Position numbers and translations under genes: made by a program
Notes under the pieces: model-generated
The model's database searches: none
The model's input: only the letters and a program-made list of their open reading frames with translations
What the model was told of the DNA's origin: nothing
Assembly: GCF_007829885.1 (NCBI RefSeq)
Contig: NZ_VIWW01000001.1
Span: forward strand, 2,852,001-2,916,000
Source of the DNA: Streptomyces brevispora
Lineage (GTDB): Bacteria > Actinomycetota > Actinomycetes > Streptomycetales > Streptomycetaceae
DNA: 64,000 nt
Direction of reading: 5' to 3'
In this document: positions 38,690 through 47,329 of the stretch, piece by piece
How positions within the stretch are numbered: position 1 is the first letter of the stretch
How the letters are laid out: every line of letters starts with the position of its first letter

Positions 38690-39781
38690 ATGCGCGTACT
38701 GGTCACCGGCGGAGCCGGGTTCATCGGGTCGGAGATCGTCCGGACCCTCACATCGGCCGGGCACGAGGCGGTGGTGCTCGACGCCCTGCTCCCCTCGGCA
38801 CACGGCGAGGGGACGGACCGGCCGGCCGACAGCCGGCTGATCGTGGCGGACATGCGCGACCGTGAGGCCGTGGACCGTGCGCTGCACGGCATCGACGCCG
38901 TGTGCCACCAGGCGGCGATGGTCGGCCTGGGCAAGGACTTCGCGGACGCTCCGCAGTACGTCGGGTGCAACGACCTCGGAACAGCCGTGCTGCTCGCCGC
39001 CGCGGCCGCCGCCGGGGTGCGGAGCCTGGTGCTCGCCGGGTCGATGGTGGTCTACGGGGAGGGCCGCTACGACTGCCGGCTCCACGGACCGGTCCGGCCG
39101 GGCCCGAGGGCGCAGACCGATCTGGCCGCGGGCCGGTTCGAGCCGCTCTGCCCGTCCTGCGGTACGGAGTTGGTCCCGGGGCTCGTCGGGGAGGACGCGC
39201 CCGTGGACCCGCGCAATGTGTACGCGACGACCAAGCTCGCCCAGGAACACCTCGCCTCCTCCTGGGCGCGCGCCACGGGCGGCCGGGCGCTGTCGCTGCG
39301 CTACCACAACGTGTACGGGCCGGGGATGCCGCGCGACACCCCGTACGCCGGGGTGGCCTCCTTCTTCCGCTCGTCCCTCGCCCGGGGCGAGTCGCCGCAG
39401 GTCTTCGAGGACGGCGCCCAGCGGCGGGACTTCGTCCATGTGCGGGACGTGGCCGCCGCGAACGCGGTCGCGCTGGAGGCCGTTGCCGGGCTCCGGCCGG
39501 GCAGCTTCGCCGCGTACAACACCGGGAGCGGGGAGCCGCACACCATCGGCGAGATGGCCGCGGCCCTGGCGTCGGCCCACGGCGGCCCGGCTCCGGTGGT
39601 CACCGGCGAGTACCGGCTCGGGGACGTACGCCATGTCACGGCGGACTCCCGGCGGCTCCGCGACGAACTGGGCTGGAAGCCCGCGGTGGGCTTCGCCGAG
39701 GGGATGGCGGAGTTCGCGGCGGCTCCGCTGCGGGGCATGGCCGCAACGACCTCACCCACGGCCGTGAGCCCGGCGCTCTGA
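38690..39781 (+). CDS. NAD-dependent epimerase/dehydratase (extended SDR)
   Basis: A 363-residue sugar-nucleotide-type SDR. NAD-binding GGAGFIG is at residues 7-13; the catalytic Tyr-x3-Lys is in NVYATTKLAQEHL. An insertion CPSCG before it is unusual in classical epimerases and looks like a small metal or structural loop found in a Streptomyces subgroup. YHNVYGPGMPRDTPYAGVAS and DFVHVRDVAAANAVAL are family standards. It is convergent with the histidine kinase and near the glycosyltransferase cluster, so a role in polymer or glycolipid sugar supply is possible. Confidence 0.88.
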   Translation: MRVLVTGGAGFIGSEIVRTLTSAGHEAVVLDALLPSAHGEGTDRPADSRLIVADMRDREAVDRALHGIDAVCHQAAMVGLGKDFADAPQYVGCNDLGTAVLLAAAAAAGVRSLVLAGSMVVYGEGRYDCRLHGPVRPGPRAQTDLAAGRFEPLCPSCGTELVPGLVGEDAPVDPRNVYATTKLAQEHLASSWARATGGRALSLRYHNVYGPGMPRDTPYAGVASFFRSSLARGESPQVFEDGAQRRDFVHVRDVAAANAVALEAVAGLRPGSFAAYNTGSGEPHTIGEMAAALASAHGGPAPVVTGEYRLGDVRHVTADSRRLRDELGWKPAVGFAEGMAEFAAAPLRGMAATTSPTAVSPAL

Positions 39782-39784
39782 CGC

Positions 39785-40891
39785 TCACGCCACCGGCAGG
39801 GTGACCTCGAAGCAGCAGCCGCCGGTGACGTTGCGGACCTCGGCCCGGCCGGCGTGCGCCTCGACGATGCCGCGCACGATGGCGAGCCCGAGTCCCGCGC
39901 CGGCCGGGGGCGTACGGGCGTGGCTGCCGCGCCATCCGGTGTCGAAGACCCTGGCCAGGTCCTGCTCCGGGATGCCCCCGCAGCCGTCGGTCACCGACAC
40001 GACCACACCGCCGCCCGTGCGTTGCGCGGCCACCGCGACGGTGCCGTCGGCGGGGGTGCGGCGGATCGCGTTGATCAGGAGGTTTCCCAGGACCCGGCTC
40101 ATCTCCTTGCCGTCGACCTCCACCGGCACCGCCTCGATCCGGTCGCCGACCAGCCGTACGCCGTGCTCGCGGGCCAGCGGGTCGGCACCGGCGAGCGCGT
40201 CGCCCACCAGGTCGTACACGGAGATCCGGGTGGGGGTGAGGGTGAGCGAACCGGCGTGGATGCGGGAGAGCTCGAAGAGGTCGCCGACCATGTCGTTCAT
40301 GCGCTCCACCTCGGTGCGGATCTGCCGCAGATAGCGCCCCGGGTCGACGGCCACGCCGTCCTCCAGCGCCTCCGACATGGCCCGCAGCCCGGCGAGCGGG
40401 GTGCGCAGATCGTGCGAGATCCAGGCGACGAGCTCACGCCGCGAGGTCTCCAGGGCGCGTTCGCGCTCACGTGAACTGTCGAGCTTGGCACTGGTGGCGG
40501 CCAGTTCGCGGGTGAGGGCGGCGAGTTCGGCGGTGGCCGGGGCCGTGGGGGCCGCGAAGGTCCCGCCGTCGCCGAACGAACGGGCGGCGAGGGTCAGCTC
40601 GCGGCTCCTCGCCGCCACCCAGCGGCCGAGCAGCATCGCGGTGGCGAGCGAGACGACGGCGGCCATCGCGACGACGGTCGTGACCACGGACAGGTCGTGC
40701 GGCGACAGGAACATCGCCCAGGCGACGGCCAGCGTCCCGGCGAGCATCGCGGTCACGGCGACCGCGGCGACCACGGTCAGCGAGACGACGAGCGAGCGGT
40801 GCCGGAAGAACCGCAGGACGAGCGCGCCGAGCAGTCCGGCCGCGGCGGCGCCCAGGAACGCGAACAGCGCGATGAGGAGTATGTCGGTCAT
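39785..40891 (-). CDS. Sensor histidine kinase
   Basis: A 368-residue kinase with two N-terminal membrane pairs (about 4-27 and 34-88), HAMP-like linker, phosphoacceptor H160 in LVAWISHDLRTPLAGLRAMS, an N-box (LGNLLINAIRRTP) and G-boxes (DGCGGIPEQDLARVFD, AGAGLGLAIVRGIVEAHAG). It has almost no extracytoplasmic loop, so it probably senses the membrane itself. The start overlaps the response-regulator stop by ATGA, so the regulator gene comes first in the transcript. Confidence 0.92.
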   Translation of the reverse strand: MTDILLIALFAFLGAAAAGLLGALVLRFFRHRSLVVSLTVVAAVAVTAMLAGTLAVAWAMFLSPHDLSVVTTVVAMAAVVSLATAMLLGRWVAARSRELTLAARSFGDGGTFAAPTAPATAELAALTRELAATSAKLDSSRERERALETSRRELVAWISHDLRTPLAGLRAMSEALEDGVAVDPGRYLRQIRTEVERMNDMVGDLFELSRIHAGSLTLTPTRISVYDLVGDALAGADPLAREHGVRLVGDRIEAVPVEVDGKEMSRVLGNLLINAIRRTPADGTVAVAAQRTGGGVVVSVTDGCGGIPEQDLARVFDTGWRGSHARTPPAGAGLGLAIVRGIVEAHAGRAEVRNVTGGCCFEVTLPVA

Positions 40892-42030
40892 GACGGTGCT
40901 CCGGGGGCGGCGGGGACGTCCGCCGGCGGACCGGAGGCGGTGAGGACATCCGCCGGGCCGGGAGCGGCAGGTGCGTCTGCCGGCGGACCGGAGGTGGTGG
41001 GTGCGTCCGCCGGGCCGGAGGCGGCAGAGGCGTCCGTCGCAGGGCCGGAGGCAGCAGAGACGTCCGTCGCAGGGCCGGAGGCGACAGGGGCGTCCGTCGC
41101 CCGGCCGGAGGCAGCAAGGGCGTCCGTCGCCCGGCCGGAGGCAGCAAGGGCGTCCGTCGCCGGGCCGGACGGCAGGTCGAGGCGGTAGCCCACGCCCCAG
41201 ACCGTGCGGATCAGCTCCGGGCGGGCCGGGTCCGCCTCGGCCTTGCCGCGCAGCCGGCGCACATGGACCGTCACCGTCGACAGGTCGCCGAAGTCCCAGC
41301 CCCAGACCTCGCGCATCAGCTCCTCCCGGGTGAAGACCTGGCCGGGGTGGCGCAGCAGGAAGGCCAGCAGGTCGAACTCGCGCAGGGTGAGGGCCAGCAC
41401 CCGGCCGTCCCGGGTCGCGCGCCTGGCCGCCGGGTCGAGGACGAGGCCCCCGCCCTCGATCAGCGCCGAGCGGCCCGCGGGAGCGGCGGCCGCACCCGCG
41501 CGGCGCAGCACGGAGCCGACGCGCAGGACCAGCTCGCGGGGGCTGAACGGCTTGGTGACGTAGTCGTCCGCCCCCGTCTCCAGGCCGAGGATGCGGTCGT
41601 CCTCGTCCCCGCGCGCGGTCAGCATGATGACGGGCACCCGGCCGTGTGCCCGCATCCGGCGGCAGACCTCGAAGCCGTCCATGCCGGGCAGCATCAGGTC
41701 CAGGACGACCAGGTCGGGGCGGCGGCGGGCGAAGCACTCCAGCGCGGCCGGGCCGTCGGCCGCGCGGTCCACGCTGTAGCCGGCGGCGGTCAGGTACCCG
41801 GCGACGACCTCGGAGACGGTCGGGTCGTCGTCCACGACGAGAACGTGGCCGGGGACGCGGGCGGGGACGGGAGCGGGGACGGGAGCGGGGACGGTGTCCT
41901 CACCCCCGGGTCCAGGGCCCTCGGGCCCCCGGCCCCCGGCTCCGTGACCCTCGGGTCCGCGGCCCCCGGGCCTCCGGCTCTCGGGCCCCCGGCTCTCGGG
42001 CTCCGGGCGGGCTGGAATGGCGGGCTGCAT
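40888..42030 (-). CDS. OmpR-family response regulator with long low-complexity tails
   Basis: A 380-residue regulator, about 150 longer than usual. Receiver domain about 62-175 (HVLVVDDDP, phosphoacceptor D111 in VVLDLMLPGMDG); winged-helix output domain about 190-285 (LTLREFDLLAFLLRHPGQVF, TVTVHVRRLRGKAEADPARP, VWGVGYRL). The first 60 residues are Pro/Gly/Arg-rich repeats; the last ~90 consist of ten-residue repeats of the ATDALAASGR type and PADA-rich units, encoded by 30-bp DNA repeats. It probably controls the divergent glycosyltransferase operon 120 bases away. A later start without the N-terminal tail is possible. Confidence 0.88.
   Translation of the reverse strand: MQPAIPARPEPESRGPESRRPGGRGPEGHGAGGRGPEGPGPGGEDTVPAPVPAPVPARVPGHVLVVDDDPTVSEVVAGYLTAAGYSVDRAADGPAALECFARRRPDLVVLDLMLPGMDGFEVCRRMRAHGRVPVIMLTARGDEDDRILGLETGADDYVTKPFSPRELVLRVGSVLRRAGAAAAPAGRSALIEGGGLVLDPAARRATRDGRVLALTLREFDLLAFLLRHPGQVFTREELMREVWGWDFGDLSTVTVHVRRLRGKAEADPARPELIRTVWGVGYRLDLPSGPATDALAASGRATDALAASGRATDAPVASGPATDVSAASGPATDASAASGPADAPTTSGPPADAPAAPGPADVLTASGPPADVPAAPGAPS
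41011..41160 (-). repeat. Five 30-bp tandem repeats inside the response-regulator gene
   Basis: Units such as GGCCGGAGGCAGCAAGG plus CGTCCGTCGC run five times without a gap; the last two are nearly identical. They keep frame and encode ten-residue Ala/Ser/Asp units in the C-terminal tail. Copy number is expected to vary between strains. Confidence 0.9.
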
Positions 42031-42153
42031 GGCCCCACCCTGGCACCCGCTCCCCGCGCACAGGGCGACCGGACACCGCCACACGGTCGATGTCCACGTT
42101 TCGTAAGAAACCATGGCCCGAATTGTCGGTTTCTGCTCCGTAGGGTGAGCCGC

Positions 42154-42888
42154 GTGACCAATCCCTCGGACAACTCCGGCCCCCGCGCCGACATCGTGCT
42201 GCCCTGTCTGGACGAAGCCGCCGCCCTGCCCGGGGTGCTCGGCGCGATCCCGCGCGGCTGGCGCGCCATCGTCGTCGACAACGGCTCCACCGACGGCTCG
42301 GCCGAACTGGCCCGTTCGCTCGGCGCGACGGTGGTGCACGAGCCGCGGCGCGGCTTCGGCTCCGCCTGCCACGCCGGGCTGCTCGCCGCCGAGGCGGAGT
42401 TCGTCTGCTTCTGCGACTGCGACGGGTCCCTGGACCCCGGGCTGCTCCCCGGCTTCGTCCGCCGGATCGCGGACGGCGAGAGCGATCTGCTGCTCGGCCG
42501 CCGGCGCCCCGACCGGCTCGGCGCCTGGCCCCTGCACGCCCGTGCGGGCAATCTGGCGCTGTCCCGGCTGCTCCGCAGACGTACCGGGCTGCGGCTGCAC
42601 GACCTGGGGCCGATGCGCGCCGCGCGCCGGGCGGACCTGCTGGCGCTCGACCTCACCGACCGGCGCAGCGGCTACCCGCTGCAGATGGTGGTGCGGGCGG
42701 CGGATGCGGGCCTGCGGGTCGCCGAGACGGACGTCCCGTACCTCTCGCGCACCGGGAAGTCGAAGGTCACCGGCACCTGGCGGGGCACCTGGCACGCGGT
42801 GCGTGACATGCGCGCCGTGCTGAGCGAGGCACCGGTGCCGGTGTCGGAGCCGGTGTCGGAGCCGGTGGCTGTCGAGGTGTCCCGGTGA
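42154..42888 (+). CDS. Family-2 glycosyltransferase
   Basis: A 244-residue GT2 enzyme: ADIVLPCLDEAAALPGVLGA, IVVDNGSTDGSAELARSLGA, and FCDCDGSLDPGLL, where CDCDGS replaces the usual DxD. GPMRAARRADLLALDLTDRR and SGYPLQMVVRAADAGLRVAE fit the Dpm-like subgroup without membrane helices. The C-terminal tail has a short repeat VSEPVSEPVAVEV. AGGGTGAG precedes the GTG. It is the first of three genes joined by 4-base overlaps. Confidence 0.88.
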   Translation: MTNPSDNSGPRADIVLPCLDEAAALPGVLGAIPRGWRAIVVDNGSTDGSAELARSLGATVVHEPRRGFGSACHAGLLAAEAEFVCFCDCDGSLDPGLLPGFVRRIADGESDLLLGRRRPDRLGAWPLHARAGNLALSRLLRRRTGLRLHDLGPMRAARRADLLALDLTDRRSGYPLQMVVRAADAGLRVAETDVPYLSRTGKSKVTGTWRGTWHAVRDMRAVLSEAPVPVSEPVSEPVAVEVSR

Positions 42889-43550
42889 AGCCGGCCCCGG
42901 GTACCGGATCCTCCCCGGCCATGACCCTGCTGGTCATCGCCAAGGAGCCCCTGCCCGGCCGGGTCAAGACCCGGCTGACGCCGCCCTTCACCCCGCAGGA
43001 GGCCGCGCGGCTCGCCGAGGCCTCGCTCGCCGACACCCTGCGCACCGTCCTCGCGCTGCCCGCCGCACGGCGGGCGGTCGTCCTCGACGGGGCGCCCGGA
43101 CCCTGGCTGCCGCCGGGCATCGAGGTGGTGCCGCAGGGCGCGGGCGGTCTCGACGAACGGCTCGCCGCCGCGTTCGGCGCCTGCACAGGGCCGACGCTCC
43201 TCATCGGCATGGACACCCCGCAGATCACCGCCGCCGACCTGGCGCCCGCGCTCTCCCCCGATGCGTGGGACGGCTGCGACGCCTGGTTCGGCCCGGCCGA
43301 GGACGGCGGCTTCTGGGCGCTGGGGCTGGCCGAGCCGGACCCCGGGCTGCTGCGCGGGGTGCCGATGTCCGTGCCGGAGACCGGCGCGGTGCAGCGCCGG
43401 AGGCTGGTCGACGCCGGGCTGACGGTGCGTGATCTGCCCCGGCTGCGGGACGTGGACACGGCGGCCGACGCCGTGGACGTCGCCGCCCTGGCGCCGGACG
43501 GCCGGTTCGCCGCCGTGCTCGCCGGGCTGACCCGGGCGGCGGTCCGATGA
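42885..43550 (+). CDS. TIGR04282-family glycosyltransferase-like protein (DUF2064)
   Basis: A 221-residue nucleotide-sugar-transferase-fold protein: LLVIAKEPLPGRVKTRLTPP (the KEP-x3-KTRL signature), LLIGMDTPQITAADL and GPAEDGGFWALGL. The family was named for arsenosugar biosynthesis but in Streptomyces usually accompanies a GT2 and a methyltransferase, as here, with no arsenic link. Start GTG overlaps the previous stop. The product is unknown. Confidence 0.88.
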   Translation: MKPAPGTGSSPAMTLLVIAKEPLPGRVKTRLTPPFTPQEAARLAEASLADTLRTVLALPAARRAVVLDGAPGPWLPPGIEVVPQGAGGLDERLAAAFGACTGPTLLIGMDTPQITAADLAPALSPDAWDGCDAWFGPAEDGGFWALGLAEPDPGLLRGVPMSVPETGAVQRRRLVDAGLTVRDLPRLRDVDTAADAVDVAALAPDGRFAAVLAGLTRAAVR

Positions 43551-44356
43551 GCCGGACGGTTCCCCGCAGCGAGACGGTCCGCCCGTCGCACCAGGACACC
43601 ACCTCGTGGAGCGCCGACCCGTACGCCGACGCCCTGCGCAACGGCCACGGCCCGCTCTTCCTGCGCCGCACGGACGGCTGGCTGCTGCCGCTGGACGTGG
43701 AGCGCTGGTGCGCGGGCGCGGACGCCGCGGACCTGTCGGCGCTGCACCGCTGCGAGGGGCCCGTCCTGGACATCGGGTGCGGTCCCGGACGGCTGGTCGC
43801 GGCGCTGGCGGCCCGCGGCCACCGCGCCCTCGGCATCGACGTCAGCGAGGCGGCGGTGGCCCGCACCCAGCGGCTCGGCGGCTCCGCACTGCACCGCTCG
43901 GTCTTCGAACCCCTGCCGGGCGAGGGCCGCTGGGGCACCGTCCTGCTCGTCGACGGCAACATCGGCATCGGCGGCGACCCGCGCCGGCTCCTGCACCGCA
44001 CGGCGTCCGTACTGGCCCCCGGCGGGCTGCTCATCGCCGAGACCGCACCGCAGGACATCGACGAACGGGTCAGGGTCCAGCTGGACGACGGACGCGCCGC
44101 CGGCGCCCGGCCCGCGCCCGCCGCCCCCTTCCCCTGGGCCCGGCTCGGCACCCCGGCACTGCTGCGCCACGCCCGGCCGCTCGGCTGGCTGACGGCCGAT
44201 CAGTGGGAGTCGGACGGCCGCCCGTTCGTCGCCCTGCGGCGCGGCCGGAGCGTCCTGACGGCCGGCCAGGGCGCCGACGGCACGAACGGCGCGCCCGTGA
44301 TCAGCAGCCAGTTCCCCAGGAACACATCGGGGGACAGCTCGCTCACCGGCTCGTAG
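43547..44356 (+). CDS. Class I SAM methyltransferase
   Basis: A 269-residue methyltransferase. SAM motif I is VLDIGCGPGRLVAALAARGH, followed by LGIDVSEAAVARTQ and LLVDGNIGIGGDPRRLLHRT. The last ~30 residues (GADGTNGAPVISSQFPRNTS) look unlike the family, whose members end after FVALRR; the tail may come from a deletion that removed the next gene of this cluster, often a molybdopterin oxidoreductase in Streptomyces (recalled context, not checked). ATGA overlap with the preceding gene. Confidence 0.87.
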   Translation: MSRTVPRSETVRPSHQDTTSWSADPYADALRNGHGPLFLRRTDGWLLPLDVERWCAGADAADLSALHRCEGPVLDIGCGPGRLVAALAARGHRALGIDVSEAAVARTQRLGGSALHRSVFEPLPGEGRWGTVLLVDGNIGIGGDPRRLLHRTASVLAPGGLLIAETAPQDIDERVRVQLDDGRAAGARPAPAAPFPWARLGTPALLRHARPLGWLTADQWESDGRPFVALRRGRSVLTAGQGADGTNGAPVISSQFPRNTSGDSSLTGS

Positions 44357-44573
44357 CGCGTCGCCTGCCGACGGGCGGCCAACGGCCGGCACATCAACAG
44401 GCACAGGCCGGACAGACAGGGGAGCGCACGACTCCTGGCGAGGCGCCGACGCCACCCGACCGCTGCCCACCGTGGCCCCGGTCGGGTAAGGAATCGGGCA
44501 AGGAATCTGACGGTTCGGTGACGCGCCCCGTCAGCACCCGCCGTCACCGCCCCGGCGTGCATAACGTGCCCGG

Positions 44574-45980
44574 GTGAAGACCAAGGACCGCACGGAGCAG
44601 CGCACCGAACCGGACAGGGCCCCCCGCACCGGCCACCGCACCGGCCACCGCCTCGACCTGGCCGCGGCCGGCGCGGGTGGGCTGCTGGTCGTCGTCGCCG
44701 CGCTCGTCGGATGGGCCGTCGAGAGCGCCGACCACACCCTGTACGTCCACTGGCCACCGCTGCTGGCGTCCTGGTACCCGCACGTCGGCCCCGGTACCGC
44801 GGCCGCGCCCGCCGTCGCCGTGCTCGTCGTCGCGTACGGTCCCGCCCTCGCCGAACGGCTGCGGTGGCGGACCCTGCTGCTGAGCTGCTGGGGCACCTCG
44901 CTCGCCTGGGTCTTCTCACTGGCGATGATCGACGGCTGGGGCCGCGGCATCGCCGAACGGCTCACCACCAAGCACGAGTACCTGCGTGTCATCGGCCGCT
45001 TCGACGACATCGGCGCCGCCCTGCGCGGCTTCAACGACCACATCCTGATCGGCCCGCCGGGCAACTGGCCCGCCCATGTCGCCGGACACCCGCCGGGCGC
45101 CACCCTCACCTTCGTCCTGCTGGACCACATCGGGCTGGGCGGCGGCGCCTGGGCCGGGGTCTGGTGCATCGTCACCGGCAGCACCGCCGCGGTGGCCGCA
45201 CTGATCACCGTCCGCGTCCTGGCCGACGAACGCACCGCCCGCCGTGCCGCACCGTTCCTCGTCCTCGCACCGGTCGCGGTCTGGGCCGGCACCTCGGCGG
45301 ACGGCTATTTCACCGCCGTCGCCGCCTGGTCCGTCGCCCTGCTGACCCTGTCCGCGACCGGAAAGGTCCGCAGCCCCGCGGCCGCCGCACTCGGCTCGGG
45401 GCTGCTGTACGGCCTGACCTGCTACCTCAGTTACGGCCTGACACTCATCGCGCTGCCGCTCCTGACCGTCCTCGTGCTCACCCGCACCGCCCGGCCGCTC
45501 CCGCTCTTCGTCCTGGGCGCCCTGGTCGTGCCGGCCGCCTTCACCCTGGCGGACTTCAACTGGTGGGAGGCGTACCACCTGCTGGTCGAGCGCTACTACC
45601 AGGCGGCGGGCGGAATCCGCCCGTACTGGTACTGGGTCTGGGCCAACCTCGCCTGCACCGCGATCGCCGTCGGACCGGCGACGATCGCGGGCCTGCGCCG
45701 GACCGCGGGGGCCGCGCCCGGGGCCGTGAGCGCGCTGCGGACGGGAACCACGGCCGCGCCGCAGCGGCTGGTCCTGGTCCTACTCGCGGCGTTCCTCGCG
45801 CTGCTGGCCGCCGACCTGTCCGGGATGAGCAAGGCGGAGACCGAACGGATCTGGCAGCCCTTCATGCTCTGGCTGCTGCCCGCCGCCGCGCTGCTGCCCG
45901 CACCCGGCCGCCGCGGCTGGCTGGCCGCCCAGGCCGTCGTCGCCCTCCTCGTCAACCACCTGCTCTGGACGGGGTGGTGA
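44574..45980 (+). CDS. Polytopic membrane protein, glycosyltransferase-C-like
   Basis: A 468-residue protein with about eleven membrane segments from residue 28 on. An extracytoplasmic loop between the second and third segments is long and has PPGNWPAHVAGHPPGATLTF. The layout recalls GT-C or PMT-like transferases that use polyprenyl-phosphate sugars, but a clear DD/DE catalytic motif is not seen. GTG start; it lies 217 bases past the methyltransferase gene and may belong to the same locus. Function unassigned. Confidence 0.78.
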   Translation: MKTKDRTEQRTEPDRAPRTGHRTGHRLDLAAAGAGGLLVVVAALVGWAVESADHTLYVHWPPLLASWYPHVGPGTAAAPAVAVLVVAYGPALAERLRWRTLLLSCWGTSLAWVFSLAMIDGWGRGIAERLTTKHEYLRVIGRFDDIGAALRGFNDHILIGPPGNWPAHVAGHPPGATLTFVLLDHIGLGGGAWAGVWCIVTGSTAAVAALITVRVLADERTARRAAPFLVLAPVAVWAGTSADGYFTAVAAWSVALLTLSATGKVRSPAAAALGSGLLYGLTCYLSYGLTLIALPLLTVLVLTRTARPLPLFVLGALVVPAAFTLADFNWWEAYHLLVERYYQAAGGIRPYWYWVWANLACTAIAVGPATIAGLRRTAGAAPGAVSALRTGTTAAPQRLVLVLLAAFLALLAADLSGMSKAETERIWQPFMLWLLPAAALLPAPGRRGWLAAQAVVALLVNHLLWTGW

Positions 45981-46030
45981 ACGGGGCGGGTCGTCGCTGA
46001 ACCGCCCGGCAGGCGGGTATGGGTTGTTCC

Positions 46031-46879
46031 GTGCCGACATTCGAGATCACCACAGCAAGCGCGGACGACATCAGGATGATGGCGGACTGGGCCCACGCCG
46101 AGGGCTGGAACCCGGGCCTGACCGACGGTCAGGCCTTCTTCGCCGCAGACCCCTGCGGCTTCCTGATCGGCAGGCTCGACGGTGCGCCCGTCTCCTGCGT
46201 CTCCGTGATCCGCTACGGCTCCGGCTTCGGCTTCCTGGGCTTCTACCTCACCCGCCCGGAACGGCGCGGCCAGGGCTACGGGAGCCGGCTCTGGGCCACC
46301 GGGACGGCCCGGCTGTCCGGGCGCAACACCGGCCTCGACGGGATGGTGGAGCAACAGGCCAACTACCGCAGATCCGGCTTCCGCCCGGCCTGGACGAACA
46401 TGCGGTACGAGGGACTGGTGCCGGTGGACATCGCACCGCCGCCCGGGGTCACCCTGGTCGACGCCCGCACCCTGCCCTTCGGCCAGGTCACCGCGTACGA
46501 CCGCCGGTTCTTCCCGGCGGAGCGCGACGGCTTCCTCGCGGCCTGGACCACCGCCCCCGGCCGCACCGCGCTGATCGCCCTGCGCGAGGGGGAGGTGCAG
46601 GGGCTCGCCGTGCTGCGCGCCTGCCGTACCTCCTCGCGCATCGGCCCGCTGTACGCGGCCACCCCGGAGACGGCCGCCGCCCTGGTGAGCGCGCTCGCGG
46701 CAACCGATCCGTCCGCCCCGGTCGCCGTGGACGTGCCCGACGTCAACCCGGCGGCGGTACGCCTCGCCGAACAGCTCGGGCTCACCCCGTCGTTCGAGAC
46801 GGCCCGCATGTACACCGGCCCGACGCCGGACGTCGACCACACCGGGCTGTTCGGCATCACCAGCCTCGAACTGGGCTGA
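46031..46879 (+). CDS. GNAT-family N-acetyltransferase
   Basis: A 282-residue protein with an N-terminal acetyltransferase domain (TTASADDIRMMADWAHAEGW, then FGFLGFYLTRPERRGQGYGS with the acetyl-CoA-binding R/Q-x-x-G-x-G/A loop) and a second C-terminal half (about 145-282) of the DUF1248/Acetyltransf_18 type. This two-domain form is common in Streptomyces. I prefer the GTG because the conserved region starts directly after it; an ATG 12 bases upstream is equally possible. The acceptor is unknown. Confidence 0.87.
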   Translation: MPTFEITTASADDIRMMADWAHAEGWNPGLTDGQAFFAADPCGFLIGRLDGAPVSCVSVIRYGSGFGFLGFYLTRPERRGQGYGSRLWATGTARLSGRNTGLDGMVEQQANYRRSGFRPAWTNMRYEGLVPVDIAPPPGVTLVDARTLPFGQVTAYDRRFFPAERDGFLAAWTTAPGRTALIALREGEVQGLAVLRACRTSSRIGPLYAATPETAAALVSALAATDPSAPVAVDVPDVNPAAVRLAEQLGLTPSFETARMYTGPTPDVDHTGLFGITSLELG

Positions 46880-46883
46880 TCCG

Positions 46884-47270
46884 CTACCCGTGGCCGTGCA
46901 GCAGCTCCAGGACCCGGCCCCGGAGCAGCTCGTACTCCTCGCGCAGCCGGACGATCTCCGGGGGCCGGGGTATCACCGTGCCGCCGGTGACGATCTCCTC
47001 GGGGGCGAACTGCTCGCGGGTCAGGTCGATCTCCGTCCCCGGGCCCAGCCGGTTCCACCAGTGGTAGTCCGTGCGCACCCCGTCGACCCGGACCTCACCG
47101 CGTACGAGGTCACCGCCCAGCAGGTCGTGCAGGACCAGGGCGGTGACCCCGCACTGGTCCCGGGCGGGGTTGCCGGGCGTCCAGCGCGGCCGGTACTCGG
47201 GCGTCGTGGTGTCGGCGCCCCAGCTGCTGCGGACCGCGGCCTCGATGTCGGCGAGAAGGAAGGGCTTCAT
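46884..47270 (-). CDS. YunG-family protein
   Basis: A 128-residue protein: MKPFLLADIEAAVRSSWGAD, DQCGVTALVLHDLLGGDLVR and DYHWWNRLGPGTEIDLTREQ follow the YunG family, which has a Cys/His-containing core reminiscent of a papain-like or transglutaminase fold (C near QCG, H in YHWW, D in EIDLT). Activity is unproven. It is convergent with the acetyltransferase (4-base gap) and lies next to the broken phosphatase gene. Confidence 0.82.
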   Translation of the reverse strand: MKPFLLADIEAAVRSSWGADTTTPEYRPRWTPGNPARDQCGVTALVLHDLLGGDLVRGEVRVDGVRTDYHWWNRLGPGTEIDLTREQFAPEEIVTGGTVIPRPPEIVRLREEYELLRGRVLELLHGHG

Positions 47271-47329
47271 GACACCGATCCTCGCAGCCGCCACTGACAG
47301 TGCCGCCGGAGCAGCACCCCACCCCCCTC

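Noticed and set aside
38690..45980. A secondary-metabolite or exopolysaccharide biosynthetic cluster
   Set aside because: There are scattered glycosyltransferase, epimerase and methyltransferase genes, but no polymerase, flippase, PKS, NRPS or terpene enzyme; the genes fit small conserved Streptomyces operons better.
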